Source of the DNA: Wenzhouxiangella sp. XN24
Lineage (GTDB): Bacteria; Pseudomonadota; Gammaproteobacteria; Steroidobacterales; XN24
NCBI RefSeq assembly: GCF_011064545.1
Contig: NZ_JAAMFG010000034.1
Location: 186,001-250,000, forward strand
Direction of reading: 5' to 3'
DNA: 64,000 nucleotides
Shown piece after piece: positions 11,290 through 21,722 of the stretch (positions are counted from its first letter, which is position 1; each line of letters starts with the position of its first letter). The notes below the pieces were generated by a model. That model saw nothing but the letters and a program-made list of their open reading frames with translations. It ran no database searches and was not told the origin of the DNA. Both the position numbers and the translations under genes were made by a program.

Positions 11290-11793
11290 TCAGCGTTTCC
11301 CGCTTCCCGTCTTCCGCTTGGCGGATTCCTCTTCCTCTTCCTGGCGCGTCGCCGAGAAGTTGCGAAAGATCTCTTCCTGCAAGGCTTTCCAGCGCTGGTA
11401 GTTCTTCTGGGCGATGCCGGCGACCATGCCGACGGGGTCCACGCCGACCACTTCCTTGAGGCGCTCGCGGAGCTGCTGCTGCTGGCCCATGAACAGGCGC
11501 AGGCTCTGATCGAGGTAACCGCTGACCATTCCCTGCATCGTGCTGCCGTAGGAGCGGATGATCTGGGAAAGGAAGTCCCGGCTCATGATGGGTTCGCCGG
11601 TCTGTTCCTGCTCGCTGATGACCTGGAGCATGATGCTGCGCGTGATGTCCTTGCCGGTCTTTTTCTCGAGCACCACGAAATCGACCTTCTCCACCACCAG
11701 CCGCTTGATGTCGGACAGGGTGATGTAGCGACTCTCTTCGGTGTCGTAGAGGCGCCGATTGGGATACTTCTTGATAATGCGTGGCTCGCTCAT
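11290..11793 (-). CDS. phaR: Polyhydroxyalkanoate synthesis repressor PhaR
   Basis: DNA-binding regulator that senses polyhydroxyalkanoate and controls phasin and granule genes. It is 167 residues from the ATG at 11793, which follows an AGGA ribosome site. The N-terminal PHB_acc_N domain is clear: IIKKYPNRRLYDTEESRYIT, then VLEKKTGKDITRSIMLQVI. The middle carries SQIIRSYGSTMQGMVSGYLD of the PHB_acc domain, and the C-terminus is charged. No phaC or phasin gene is present in this window, so the link to PHA storage rests on family membership. Confidence 0.9.
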   Translation of the reverse strand: MSEPRIIKKYPNRRLYDTEESRYITLSDIKRLVVEKVDFVVLEKKTGKDITRSIMLQVISEQEQTGEPIMSRDFLSQIIRSYGSTMQGMVSGYLDQSLRLFMGQQQQLRERLKEVVGVDPVGMVAGIAQKNYQRWKALQEEIFRNFSATRQEEEEESAKRKTGSGKR

Positions 11794-11890
11794 ATCCTGC
11801 TTCCATTCGTGTTCGCCGGGGAGGCGCTCAGGGACGATGCGCCGCAACAGTTGCATAAGATAATCGATTTTTGCACTGCAGCCAAAGTTT

Positions 11891-12784
11891 TCAGGGCATC
11901 TGGATATTACGGATTCCCGCAAGATGCTGCGGGCTCCAGTGGGCCAGGGCCCAGTCCCAGAGTTCGACCGGGGCGGCTCCCCGCAGTTCCGCCGGCGGTT
12001 CCTGGCCGAGGCATTTCAGCGCCTGCCATGCCGTGGTCCCGGGATCGCTCGTCGCCACGGCCCGGGCGCCGGTCTGCTTGCTCAGCTTCGCGCCGTCCGG
12101 CTGGACGATGACGGGCAGGTGCATGTATCGCGGTTCCGGATAACCGAGGAGCGTTTGCAGCCACCGTTGGCGGGGGGTCGAATCGAGGAGATCGACTCCG
12201 CGCACCACGTCGGTCACTCCCTGCTCGTAATCATCGACCACCACGGCCAGCTGGTAAGCGATGAGTCCGTCCCGGCGGCGCAGCACGAAGTCCCCGGGAT
12301 CCATTTCCAGCACCTGCGTGAACCCGTCTTGCAGCCGGTCCTTGATCTCGATCGGCTCCGATGTGGTCAGGGCACGAACGACCCGGGTGCGCTTCGCTGC
12401 GGACGGCGGCAGCGACCTGCAGGTGCCGGGGTAACTGGTGTCGTCCGGGCGATCGCGCCTTCGGTTCGCGGCCGCAATCGATTTACGCGTGCATAGGCAG
12501 GGATAAGCCCAGCCGAGATCCAGCAGCCGCTGCAGGCCCGCAACATGAGCTTCGCTGCGCCGACTCTGGAAAACCACGTCGCCGTCCCACCAGAGGCCGA
12601 AGGCGTCGAGGGCGCGGATGATGTCCTCGGCGGCGCCGGGCACCTCCCGGGGCGGATCGATGTCCTCGATCCGCAACAGCCATTCTCCGCGTGCGGCGCG
12701 GGCGTCCAGCCAGCTGCCCGCAGCAGCAAGCAGGGAGCCGAAGTGCAGAGGGCCGGTAGGCGAGGGGGCAAACCGGCCCCGGTA
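11891..12784 (-). CDS. gluQ: Glutamyl-Q tRNA(Asp) synthetase, start codon unclear
   Basis: Truncated glutamyl-tRNA synthetase paralogue that attaches glutamate to the queuosine of tRNA-Asp. Homology begins at the tyrosine codon at 12784 (YRGRFAPSPTGPLHFGSLLA, which includes the HIGH-type motif) and runs to the stop at 11891. A zinc-site pattern CLCTRK...YPGTC and a KMSKS-like KLSKQTG are present. Oddly, from the in-frame stop inside dksA down to a TTG at 12676 there is no ATG, GTG or TTG in this frame, and that TTG lies after the active-site motif. Only an ATC at about 12850, inside dksA, could serve as a rare start. The dksA-gluQ order is standard. It may use an unusual start, ribosome slippage from dksA, contain a sequence error, or be decaying. 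Confidence 0.8.
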   Translation of the reverse strand, partial: YRGRFAPSPTGPLHFGSLLAAAGSWLDARAARGEWLLRIEDIDPPREVPGAAEDIIRALDAFGLWWDGDVVFQSRRSEAHVAGLQRLLDLGWAYPCLCTRKSIAAANRRRDRPDDTSYPGTCRSLPPSAAKRTRVVRALTTSEPIEIKDRLQDGFTQVLEMDPGDFVLRRRDGLIAYQLAVVVDDYEQGVTDVVRGVDLLDSTPRQRWLQTLLGYPEPRYMHLPVIVQPDGAKLSKQTGARAVATSDPGTTAWQALKCLGQEPPAELRGAAPVELWDWALAHWSPQHLAGIRNIQMP

Positions 12785-12827
12785 AGGCCGGGTTGGGGCG
12801 GGCGGTTCCCGCGGGCCGCCTTGAAGG

Positions 12828-13769
12828 TCAGCGGTCGTCCCGGTCCCGATACTGCTTCTCGGCGAGTTCTCGCCGCTCCTGGGCCTCCACGGTCAGCGTC
12901 GCGACGGGGCGCGCTTCCAGGCGCCGCAAGCCGATCTCCTCGCCGGTCTCCGAGCAGAAACCGTAAGTGCCGTCATCGATCCGCCCCAGGGCCTGTTCGA
13001 TCTTCTTCAGCAACTTGCGTTCCCGGTCGCGCGTGCGAAGCTCAAGGCCGAATTCCGATTCCTGCGTCGCCCGGTCGTTGGGGTCAGGGAAGTTGGCGGC
13101 CTCGTCCTTCATGTGGTGCATCGTGCGATCCACCTCTTCCATCAGCTCCTGCTTCCAGGCGACGAGGATATGGCGGAAGTGTCCGCGCATGGCCTCGCTC
13201 ATGTACTCCTCGCCGGGGATCGGCTGGTACGGCTTGAATCCTTTGAGCGGGCCGGAAAAGCCGAAACTCGGTTCGACCTGTTCGGGATTGAGGGCCAGGG
13301 GCTTTTTTGCCGCTGGACGCCGGCTCTTCTTTGCCGTCGCCTTCGATACGGGGGCCTTCCTCGCCGCCGGCTTCTTGGCGGCGGTCTTCTTCGCGGGAGC
13401 TTTTTTCGCAGCCGCCTTGCTGGCCGTGGGCTTTTTCGCCGCAGTTTTCCTGGCGGCCGGCGTTTTCGCGGCGACTTTCCTGGCAGGCGCCGACTTTTTC
13501 GCCGGCTTCTTGGCTACGGTCTTCTTCGCCGGGCTCTTTGCGGCGGCCTTTTTGGCCGGGGCTTTTTTGGCAGCGGTTTTCTTCACGGCGGTCTTCTTCG
13601 CAGGCGTCTTCTTCGCGGCCGTTTTCTTGGCCGAGGTTTTCCTGGCAGCGGGTTTGCTGTTCGCGGCTGAGGTCTTGCGTGCAGGCGCCTTTTTACTCGC
13701 CGGGGCCTTCCCCGGGGTGCGCGACTTCGCGGCGGTAGACTTCTTTTTGCTGCTCTTGCTCGCGGGCAT
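12828..13769 (-). CDS. dksA: DksA family RNA polymerase regulator with H1-like N-terminal tail
   Basis: Binds the RNA polymerase secondary channel and, with ppGpp, adjusts transcription of rRNA and amino acid genes. It is 313 residues, about twice E. coli DksA (151). Residues 1 to ~155 are a low-complexity Lys/Ala/Pro tail made of AAKK and PAKK units, like eukaryotic histone H1 or bacterial AlgP. The DksA part follows: coiled coil with the tip motif DPNDRA (two aspartates and the alanine conserved) and a C-terminal globule. The zinc finger keeps only one cysteine (C272 in GFCSETGEEIG); the other three positions are T, T and A-type, so it is probably zinc-free. GGGAGG precedes the ATG at 13769. 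gluQ follows directly. Confidence 0.92.
   Translation of the reverse strand: MPASKSSKKKSTAAKSRTPGKAPASKKAPARKTSAANSKPAARKTSAKKTAAKKTPAKKTAVKKTAAKKAPAKKAAAKSPAKKTVAKKPAKKSAPARKVAAKTPAARKTAAKKPTASKAAAKKAPAKKTAAKKPAARKAPVSKATAKKSRRPAAKKPLALNPEQVEPSFGFSGPLKGFKPYQPIPGEEYMSEAMRGHFRHILVAWKQELMEEVDRTMHHMKDEAANFPDPNDRATQESEFGLELRTRDRERKLLKKIEQALGRIDDGTYGFCSETGEEIGLRRLEARPVATLTVEAQERRELAEKQYRDRDDR
13305..13766 (-). repeat. Low-complexity AAKK/PAKK-coding region of dksA
   Basis: Imperfect short repeats rich in GCC/AAG codons encode the basic tail of DksA. Units such as KKTAAKK, KKAPAKK and KKPAKK recur with varied codons. Such tracts are prone to length change between strains. Confidence 0.8.
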
Positions 13770-13924
13770 TTTTGCCTCCCGGCGGGTACGAGTTCCCTAT
13801 TCAATGACTATAGCCGCCGCACGCCTCGAAAGGCGGCGGACGGTGGTTCAAGCAGGGCTTTTTAGCCCGTTTCAGGTCCGGAGTCCAGTCCTGTGGTCGG
13901 CCGCGAAGCTGCGACCCGCGGTGC

Positions 13925-14338
13925 TCAGGGCAACTCCACGGCGGGCAATGCCTGCCAGCCAGGTTTGCGGTACTCCGCGATCACCGAGGTGTACAGCCCG
14001 CCGCGCACATTGAAGTCCGCCGTGACCCGCATGAATCGCGGCGCCAGTCGATCTCGCAGGTCGGCGAGCATCTGGTTCGTCACGGCCTCGTGAAATGCGC
14101 CCTCGTCGCGAAAACTCCACATGTAGAGCTTGAGTGACTTGAGTTCGATGCAAAGCCGGTCTGGGACGTACTCGACCCGGATTTCCGCAAAATCGGGCTG
14201 GCCCGTTTTCGGGCACAAGCAGGTGAACTCAGGGATCCGGATCCGAATAGTGTAGTCGTTCTCCGGGCCCGGATTCGGGAAGGTCTCGAGGTCCCTGTTG
14301 GGCCCTGCATCGGCCCCCAGCGCGCGCAGATCTGCCAA
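13925..14338 (-). CDS. queF: NADPH-dependent preQ0 reductase QueF (short type)
   Basis: Reduces preQ0 to preQ1 in queuosine biosynthesis. From the TTG at 14338 it is 137 residues, the length of the short (type I) QueF. That start is chosen because AGGAG lies just upstream and the protein then begins [20 protein letters not shown]; a GTG 15 codons earlier is open but has no such site. The catalytic cysteine region [11 protein letters not shown] and the substrate motif [15 protein letters not shown] are intact. It is divergent from smc. Queuosine made by this pathway is the substrate of the nearby GluQ. Confidence 0.94.
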   Translation of the reverse strand: MADLRALGADAGPNRDLETFPNPGPENDYTIRIRIPEFTCLCPKTGQPDFAEIRVEYVPDRLCIELKSLKLYMWSFRDEGAFHEAVTNQMLADLRDRLAPRFMRVTADFNVRGGLYTSVIAEYRKPGWQALPAVELP

Positions 14339-14482
14339 GGCGTGACTCCTGTGTCGAAGGCCGGTTGCCAGGCGCCCGGGCACTGGCGAGGCGACTGGAA
14401 TTGAAGGCGAATTACTTTACACTAGCGGGCTTGCATTGTTCACCCGTCCGCTCGTCCTTCAACCCCCGGAAACATTCCCCGC

Positions 14483-17400
14483 ATGCGTCTTAGCAAGATC
14501 AAGCTCGCCGGATTCAAGTCCTTCGTGGATCCGACGACGATTCGCTTTCCGAGCAACCTGATCGGCGTCGTCGGGCCGAACGGTTGCGGCAAGTCGAATG
14601 TCATCGACGCGGTACGCTGGGTGATGGGGGAGAGTTCCGCGAAGCACTTGCGCGGCGACTCGATGACCGACGTCATTTTCAACGGCTCGAGCGCCCGCAA
14701 GCCCGTCGGCACGGCGACCATCGAACTGGTATTCGACAACTCGGACGGCGCAGCGGGCGGGCAGTATGCAAGTTTCGCGGAGATCTCCGCGCGGCGCGTC
14801 TTGTCACGCGACGGCACCTCGAACTATTTCCTGAACGGGGCGAGATGCCGGCGCAAGGACATCACCGGCCTGTTTCTCGGCACCGGACTGGGGCCGCGCA
14901 GCTACGCCATCATTGAACAGGGGATGATCTCCCGGTTGATCGAGGCCAAGCCGGAAGAGCTTCGCATGTACCTCGAAGAGGCGGCCGGGATCTCCAAGTA
15001 CAAGGAGCGCCGCCGCGAGACGGAGACGCGGATTCGCCATACCCGCGAGAACCTGGAGCGGCTCAATGATCTCCGCGAGGAAGTCGAAAAACAGATCCGG
15101 CACCTCCAGCGGCAGGCGCGCACGGCGGAACGATTCCGGGAGATGAAGGCCGAGGAGCGCCGCCTCGAAGCGGAATTGCTCGCGCTGCGGCTCGATGGGC
15201 TTGAAGCGGAGGAGGCCGGCCGGAAGGCGGCCCTGGATGAACGCGAGACCCACCTGCAGGCGTCCATCGCGGAGTTGCGCCGCATCGAGGCGGAGCTCGA
15301 GGCCGCCCGGGAACGGCATCGCGAGGATGGCGAGCACCTGAATGCGGTGCAGGCGGATTACTACCGGGTAGGGGCGGAGATCGCTCGCCTCGAACAGGCT
15401 ATTCAGCATGCCAAGGAGCTGCGCGGTCGCCAGGCCCAGGAGCTGGAACAGGCCGAGCAAGGCATCCTGGACATTCGTCAGCACCTGGAGCGGGACCAGG
15501 AACTGCTCGTCGAATTGAACGAATTGCTGGGGTCGCTCGGGCCTGAACTCGATGCTGCACGCCATGCCGAGGCCGCCTCATCCGAGGCGCTCCGCACGGC
15601 GGAACAGGCGATGCAGAACTGGCAGTCCGAATGGGAAGGATTCAACAGGGATGCCAGCAATGCCCGGGAGACCGTCGAGGTCGAGCGGGCCCGCATCGAG
15701 CAGCTCGACGGCCAGGTTGCGCGTCTCGCGCAACGCCGGGAGCGGGTCCAGGAGGAGCGCGGCCGGCTCGCTGCGGAATCGGGGAACGACGACCTGGAGG
15801 CGCTCGGGCGGGAGCTCGAGCAGGCCCGCGAGACCGAGCGCAGCACCCAGGCCAGGGACATCGCCGTGCGGGACGAGATCGTTGCGCTGCGTGAGCAGGA
15901 TGAGCAACTGGTCGCCCAGCTGGATGAGGGCCGCAGTGCATTGCAGAAGCTGCGCGGGACCCTGGCATCCCTGGAAGCCCTGCAGCAGGCGGCACTGGGG
16001 CGTCGCGGCAACCAGGTCGGCACCTGGCTCGAGGGTCAGGGGCTGGCAGAGCGTCCGCGGCTGGCAGAGCGGCTCTCCGTGGAGGCGGGCTGGGAACGCG
16101 CCGTCGAAACGGTGCTGGGCCATTATCTCGAGGCGGTGTGTGTCGATGGCCTCGAAGACATCGCCAGCGCGCTCGACAGCCTGACCGAGGGCGCCGCGAG
16201 CTTCCTGGAAATCGAGGCCAGCGAAGACACGGCAGGCGACGATACGATGCTGGCGGGACGCGTGAGCGGTCTTCCAGCAGCTATAGCCCTGTTGCGCGGG
16301 GTTCATGCCGTGGAGGACCTGGGCGCGGCACTGGCACGGCGTCAGTCACTCGGGCCGGGAGAGTCTGTAATCACCCGGGACGGGATCTGGCTCGGCCGGC
16401 ACTGGCTGAGGGTGAATCGAGCCGAGGATCCACGTTCAGGGGTGCTGGCGCGGGAGCAGGAGATCCGCGAACTGCGCGCCTCGCTCGGTGGCGCCGCTTA
16501 TGAAATCGAGGAATTGTCGGCCCGCCACGAGGAAATTCGTGCGCGCCTCGCGATGCTCGAGTCGTCCCGCGACGAGGTGCGCCAGGAGGCAGCGGAAGCC
16601 CACCGCACGGCAGCCGGGCTGCAGGCGACGCTGCAGACCGCCCGTTCCCGCGCAGAGCAGGCTGCCAGTCGCCTGCAGGCGCTGCAACAGGAATCAGACG
16701 AGATCGAGGCGCAACTCGCCGAGGCTGACGAACGGACCCGCGAGAGCCGGGGCCGCCTCCAGGAGGGCATCGAGTTGATGAACGGTTTCGAGACCCGCCG
16801 TGAGTCACTCGAGTCGGCCCGCCAGGGCCTGCTCTCCGCGTTGCATGATGCGCGGGAAAAGGCACGAACGGATCGCGCGGCGGCGCAGGACATCGCCATC
16901 CGGGTCGAGTCCCGGCGCTCGAGCCTGGACTCCGCGAGCCTCAGCATGCAGCGTTTCCAGGAGCAGATGGCGCGCTTCGCGGCCCGCAAGGAAGAGTTGG
17001 AGCGCCAGATCGCCGCCGCTGCCGCGCCGTTGACCGAGCGGGAAGAGGCCCTGGAAGGGCTGCTTGCCCAACGGCTGGCGGAAGAGGAGCGCCTCGCTGT
17101 CGCGCGACGCAAGGTGCAGGAGTTGGAAACGGAGCTGCGGGAGCTCCAGGAGAAACGGGCGGCACGGGACCAGGCCGTGGAGGCGAACCGCCAGGAACTC
17201 GAGGCCATGCGCCTGTCCGCTCGCGAGGTCAGCGTGCGACTGCAGACTGCGATGGAGCAGTTCGCGAGTACCGGCTTCGACCTGGAGGCCCTGCGCGGCG
17301 AGCTCGCGGCGGATGCGGACATCCCTCGGTGGGAGGAGCGCCTCGCTCAGTTGACCTCACGGATCGAGCGACTGGGCCCGATCAATCTCGCGTCCATCGA

Positions 17401-17986
17401 TGAATTGAAGGAGCAGACCGAGCGCAAGACGTACCTCGACGCGCAGCTGGCCGATCTGAACGAAGCGTTGAACACGCTCGAGAACGCAATCCGTCGCATC
17501 GATCGCGAGACGCGTAAGCGATTCCAGGAGACCTTCGACCGGGTCAACGCCGGTATGCAGGAGCTTTTTCCGAAATTGTTCGGCGGCGGGCACGGGCACC
17601 TGGCGCTGGAATCCGATGACCTCCTGGAGTCCGGCGTGACCGTCATGGCACGCCCGCCGGGCAAGCGGATCAGCACGATTCACCTGTTGTCCGGCGGCGA
17701 GAAAGCCCTGACCGCCGTGGCGCTGGTGTTCGCGATCTTCCAGTTGAATCCCGCGCCGTTCTGCATGCTCGACGAGGTGGACGCCCCCCTCGACGACGCG
17801 AACGTAGGACGGTTCTGCGATATAGTTCGAACAATGTCCGAACAGGTGCAATTCATCGTCATCACTCACAACAAGACCACGATGGAGATGGTCCACCAGT
17901 TGACCGGCGTGACGATGCACGAGCCGGGCGTTTCACGCCTGGTCGCCGTAGACATCGAGGAAGCCGTGCAAATGGCGGCCGGCTAG
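14483..17986 (+). CDS. smc: Chromosome segregation protein SMC
   Basis: Large ATPase that forms a ring with ScpA and ScpB to organise the chromosome. It is 1167 residues. The N-terminal ATPase half has the Walker A motif GPNGCGKSN (residues 31-39). Long coiled coils (about 170-500 and 670-1000) flank a hinge near 510-640. The C-terminal half has the signature LLSGGEKALTA and Walker B FCMLDEVDAPLDD. The partners scpA and scpB lie 10 kb downstream. It is followed by zipA and ligA, a linkage common in gamma-proteobacteria with SMC. Confidence 0.97.
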   Translation: MRLSKIKLAGFKSFVDPTTIRFPSNLIGVVGPNGCGKSNVIDAVRWVMGESSAKHLRGDSMTDVIFNGSSARKPVGTATIELVFDNSDGAAGGQYASFAEISARRVLSRDGTSNYFLNGARCRRKDITGLFLGTGLGPRSYAIIEQGMISRLIEAKPEELRMYLEEAAGISKYKERRRETETRIRHTRENLERLNDLREEVEKQIRHLQRQARTAERFREMKAEERRLEAELLALRLDGLEAEEAGRKAALDERETHLQASIAELRRIEAELEAARERHREDGEHLNAVQADYYRVGAEIARLEQAIQHAKELRGRQAQELEQAEQGILDIRQHLERDQELLVELNELLGSLGPELDAARHAEAASSEALRTAEQAMQNWQSEWEGFNRDASNARETVEVERARIEQLDGQVARLAQRRERVQEERGRLAAESGNDDLEALGRELEQARETERSTQARDIAVRDEIVALREQDEQLVAQLDEGRSALQKLRGTLASLEALQQAALGRRGNQVGTWLEGQGLAERPRLAERLSVEAGWERAVETVLGHYLEAVCVDGLEDIASALDSLTEGAASFLEIEASEDTAGDDTMLAGRVSGLPAAIALLRGVHAVEDLGAALARRQSLGPGESVITRDGIWLGRHWLRVNRAEDPRSGVLAREQEIRELRASLGGAAYEIEELSARHEEIRARLAMLESSRDEVRQEAAEAHRTAAGLQATLQTARSRAEQAASRLQALQQESDEIEAQLAEADERTRESRGRLQEGIELMNGFETRRESLESARQGLLSALHDAREKARTDRAAAQDIAIRVESRRSSLDSASLSMQRFQEQMARFAARKEELERQIAAAAAPLTEREEALEGLLAQRLAEEERLAVARRKVQELETELRELQEKRAARDQAVEANRQELEAMRLSAREVSVRLQTAMEQFASTGFDLEALRGELAADADIPRWEERLAQLTSRIERLGPINLASIDELKEQTERKTYLDAQLADLNEALNTLENAIRRIDRETRKRFQETFDRVNAGMQELFPKLFGGGHGHLALESDDLLESGVTVMARPPGKRISTIHLLSGGEKALTAVALVFAIFQLNPAPFCMLDEVDAPLDDANVGRFCDIVRTMSEQVQFIVITHNKTTMEMVHQLTGVTMHEPGVSRLVAVDIEEAVQMAAG

Positions 17987-18006
17987 GGTTCGAGGAGAAG
18001 CGACGG

Positions 18007-20738
<2,732 letters not shown>

Positions 20739-20794
20739 ATGTGTCTGAGCATCGGTTCTCGCAAGAGCATTTGCAAATCCTTTAGGCAGAATAT

Positions 20795-21628
20795 ATGGCT
20801 AGCGCCACACAAAGAGCTGTTCTAAGCGCGTGTCGGGAATTCATGAAACCCCTAGTCCGCCTCCTTCTCAAGAATGGAATCGGGTACCGGGAGTTCTCCG
20901 ATATATGTAAGTCGTGTTTTGTGGCAGTAGCTAGTGATGAATTTGGGCTTCGTGGGCGGAAGACCAATATGTCGCGTGTTGCAGTAATGACCGGTTTGTC
21001 ACGCAAGGAAGTAAAGAAAGTTAGGAACTCCACCGATATAGAAATGTTAGCCTCGTTGTCGCGGACAAGGCGACCAGAGTTGGTCATGTCCGCTTGGCAC
21101 TCTGATCCGGAGTTCTCCGACAAGGCTAACGGTCCAAAGCCTTTACCATTCTTCGGGCAGGGTCCCAACTTCAAGGCTCTTGTTGACAAAGTGGGAGGTG
21201 ACATACCGCCAAGAGCGATGCTGAACGAACTGATTCGTGCAGGTTCTGTCGTCCAGGACGGGGAGATCCTTTTAGCCGTTTCCAGGTCGTATATTCCGCA
21301 ACCTAATGACCCCGAGGCAATGCTTGTAGCCGGTGGGGCCATAAGGGACCTCATCTCAACGATCGACCATAATTTGAGTTGTCAGGATCAGGAGATGCGC
21401 TTCTTCGAGCGTCGAGTGTATTCTGAAAAACTCCCGATAGTTCAGCGTGATCGCTTTCGGAAACTAGCCGCAAATAGAGGCGAGGAACTACTCCGGGACT
21501 TGAACGCTTGGTTAAGCGAGCGCGAATTGTCTAAAAGCCACACCTCAGTTGTTCCTAGCCAAGGCGACAGCAGCAAACGGTTAGGCGTGGGCGTGTTCTT
21601 TTTTGATGATTCAGTTAATACTGATTGA
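20795..21628 (+). CDS. DUF6502-like protein, copy 1 (putative DNA-binding)
   Basis: Function unknown. It is 277 residues, soluble, with no signal peptide. The N-terminal half has a helical region with FMKPLVRLLLKNGIGYREF and a helix-turn-helix-like segment NMSRVAVMTGLSRKEVKKV (about residues 70-88). The C-terminal part has FERRVYSEKL, a WLSERE helix and LGVGVFFFDD near the end. The same landmarks recur in the gene at 23079-23975, so the two are paralogues; I recognise the pattern as DUF6502. It is convergent with the repeat-protein gene. One 60-base line in it (20941-21000) counts 31 G+C, clearly below the core genes. A transcriptional regulator is the simplest inference. Confidence 0.75.
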   Translation: MASATQRAVLSACREFMKPLVRLLLKNGIGYREFSDICKSCFVAVASDEFGLRGRKTNMSRVAVMTGLSRKEVKKVRNSTDIEMLASLSRTRRPELVMSAWHSDPEFSDKANGPKPLPFFGQGPNFKALVDKVGGDIPPRAMLNELIRAGSVVQDGEILLAVSRSYIPQPNDPEAMLVAGGAIRDLISTIDHNLSCQDQEMRFFERRVYSEKLPIVQRDRFRKLAANRGEELLRDLNAWLSERELSKSHTSVVPSQGDSSKRLGVGVFFFDDSVNTD

Positions 21629-21722
21629 TTGCGACCACCACAGAGTTTTCCCTGCAAAATGCACGGCGATGCTATGGCCTTGGAAGCGACGAGGATGTTT
21701 TTTTGTCTGCTAGCTGCAAAAA

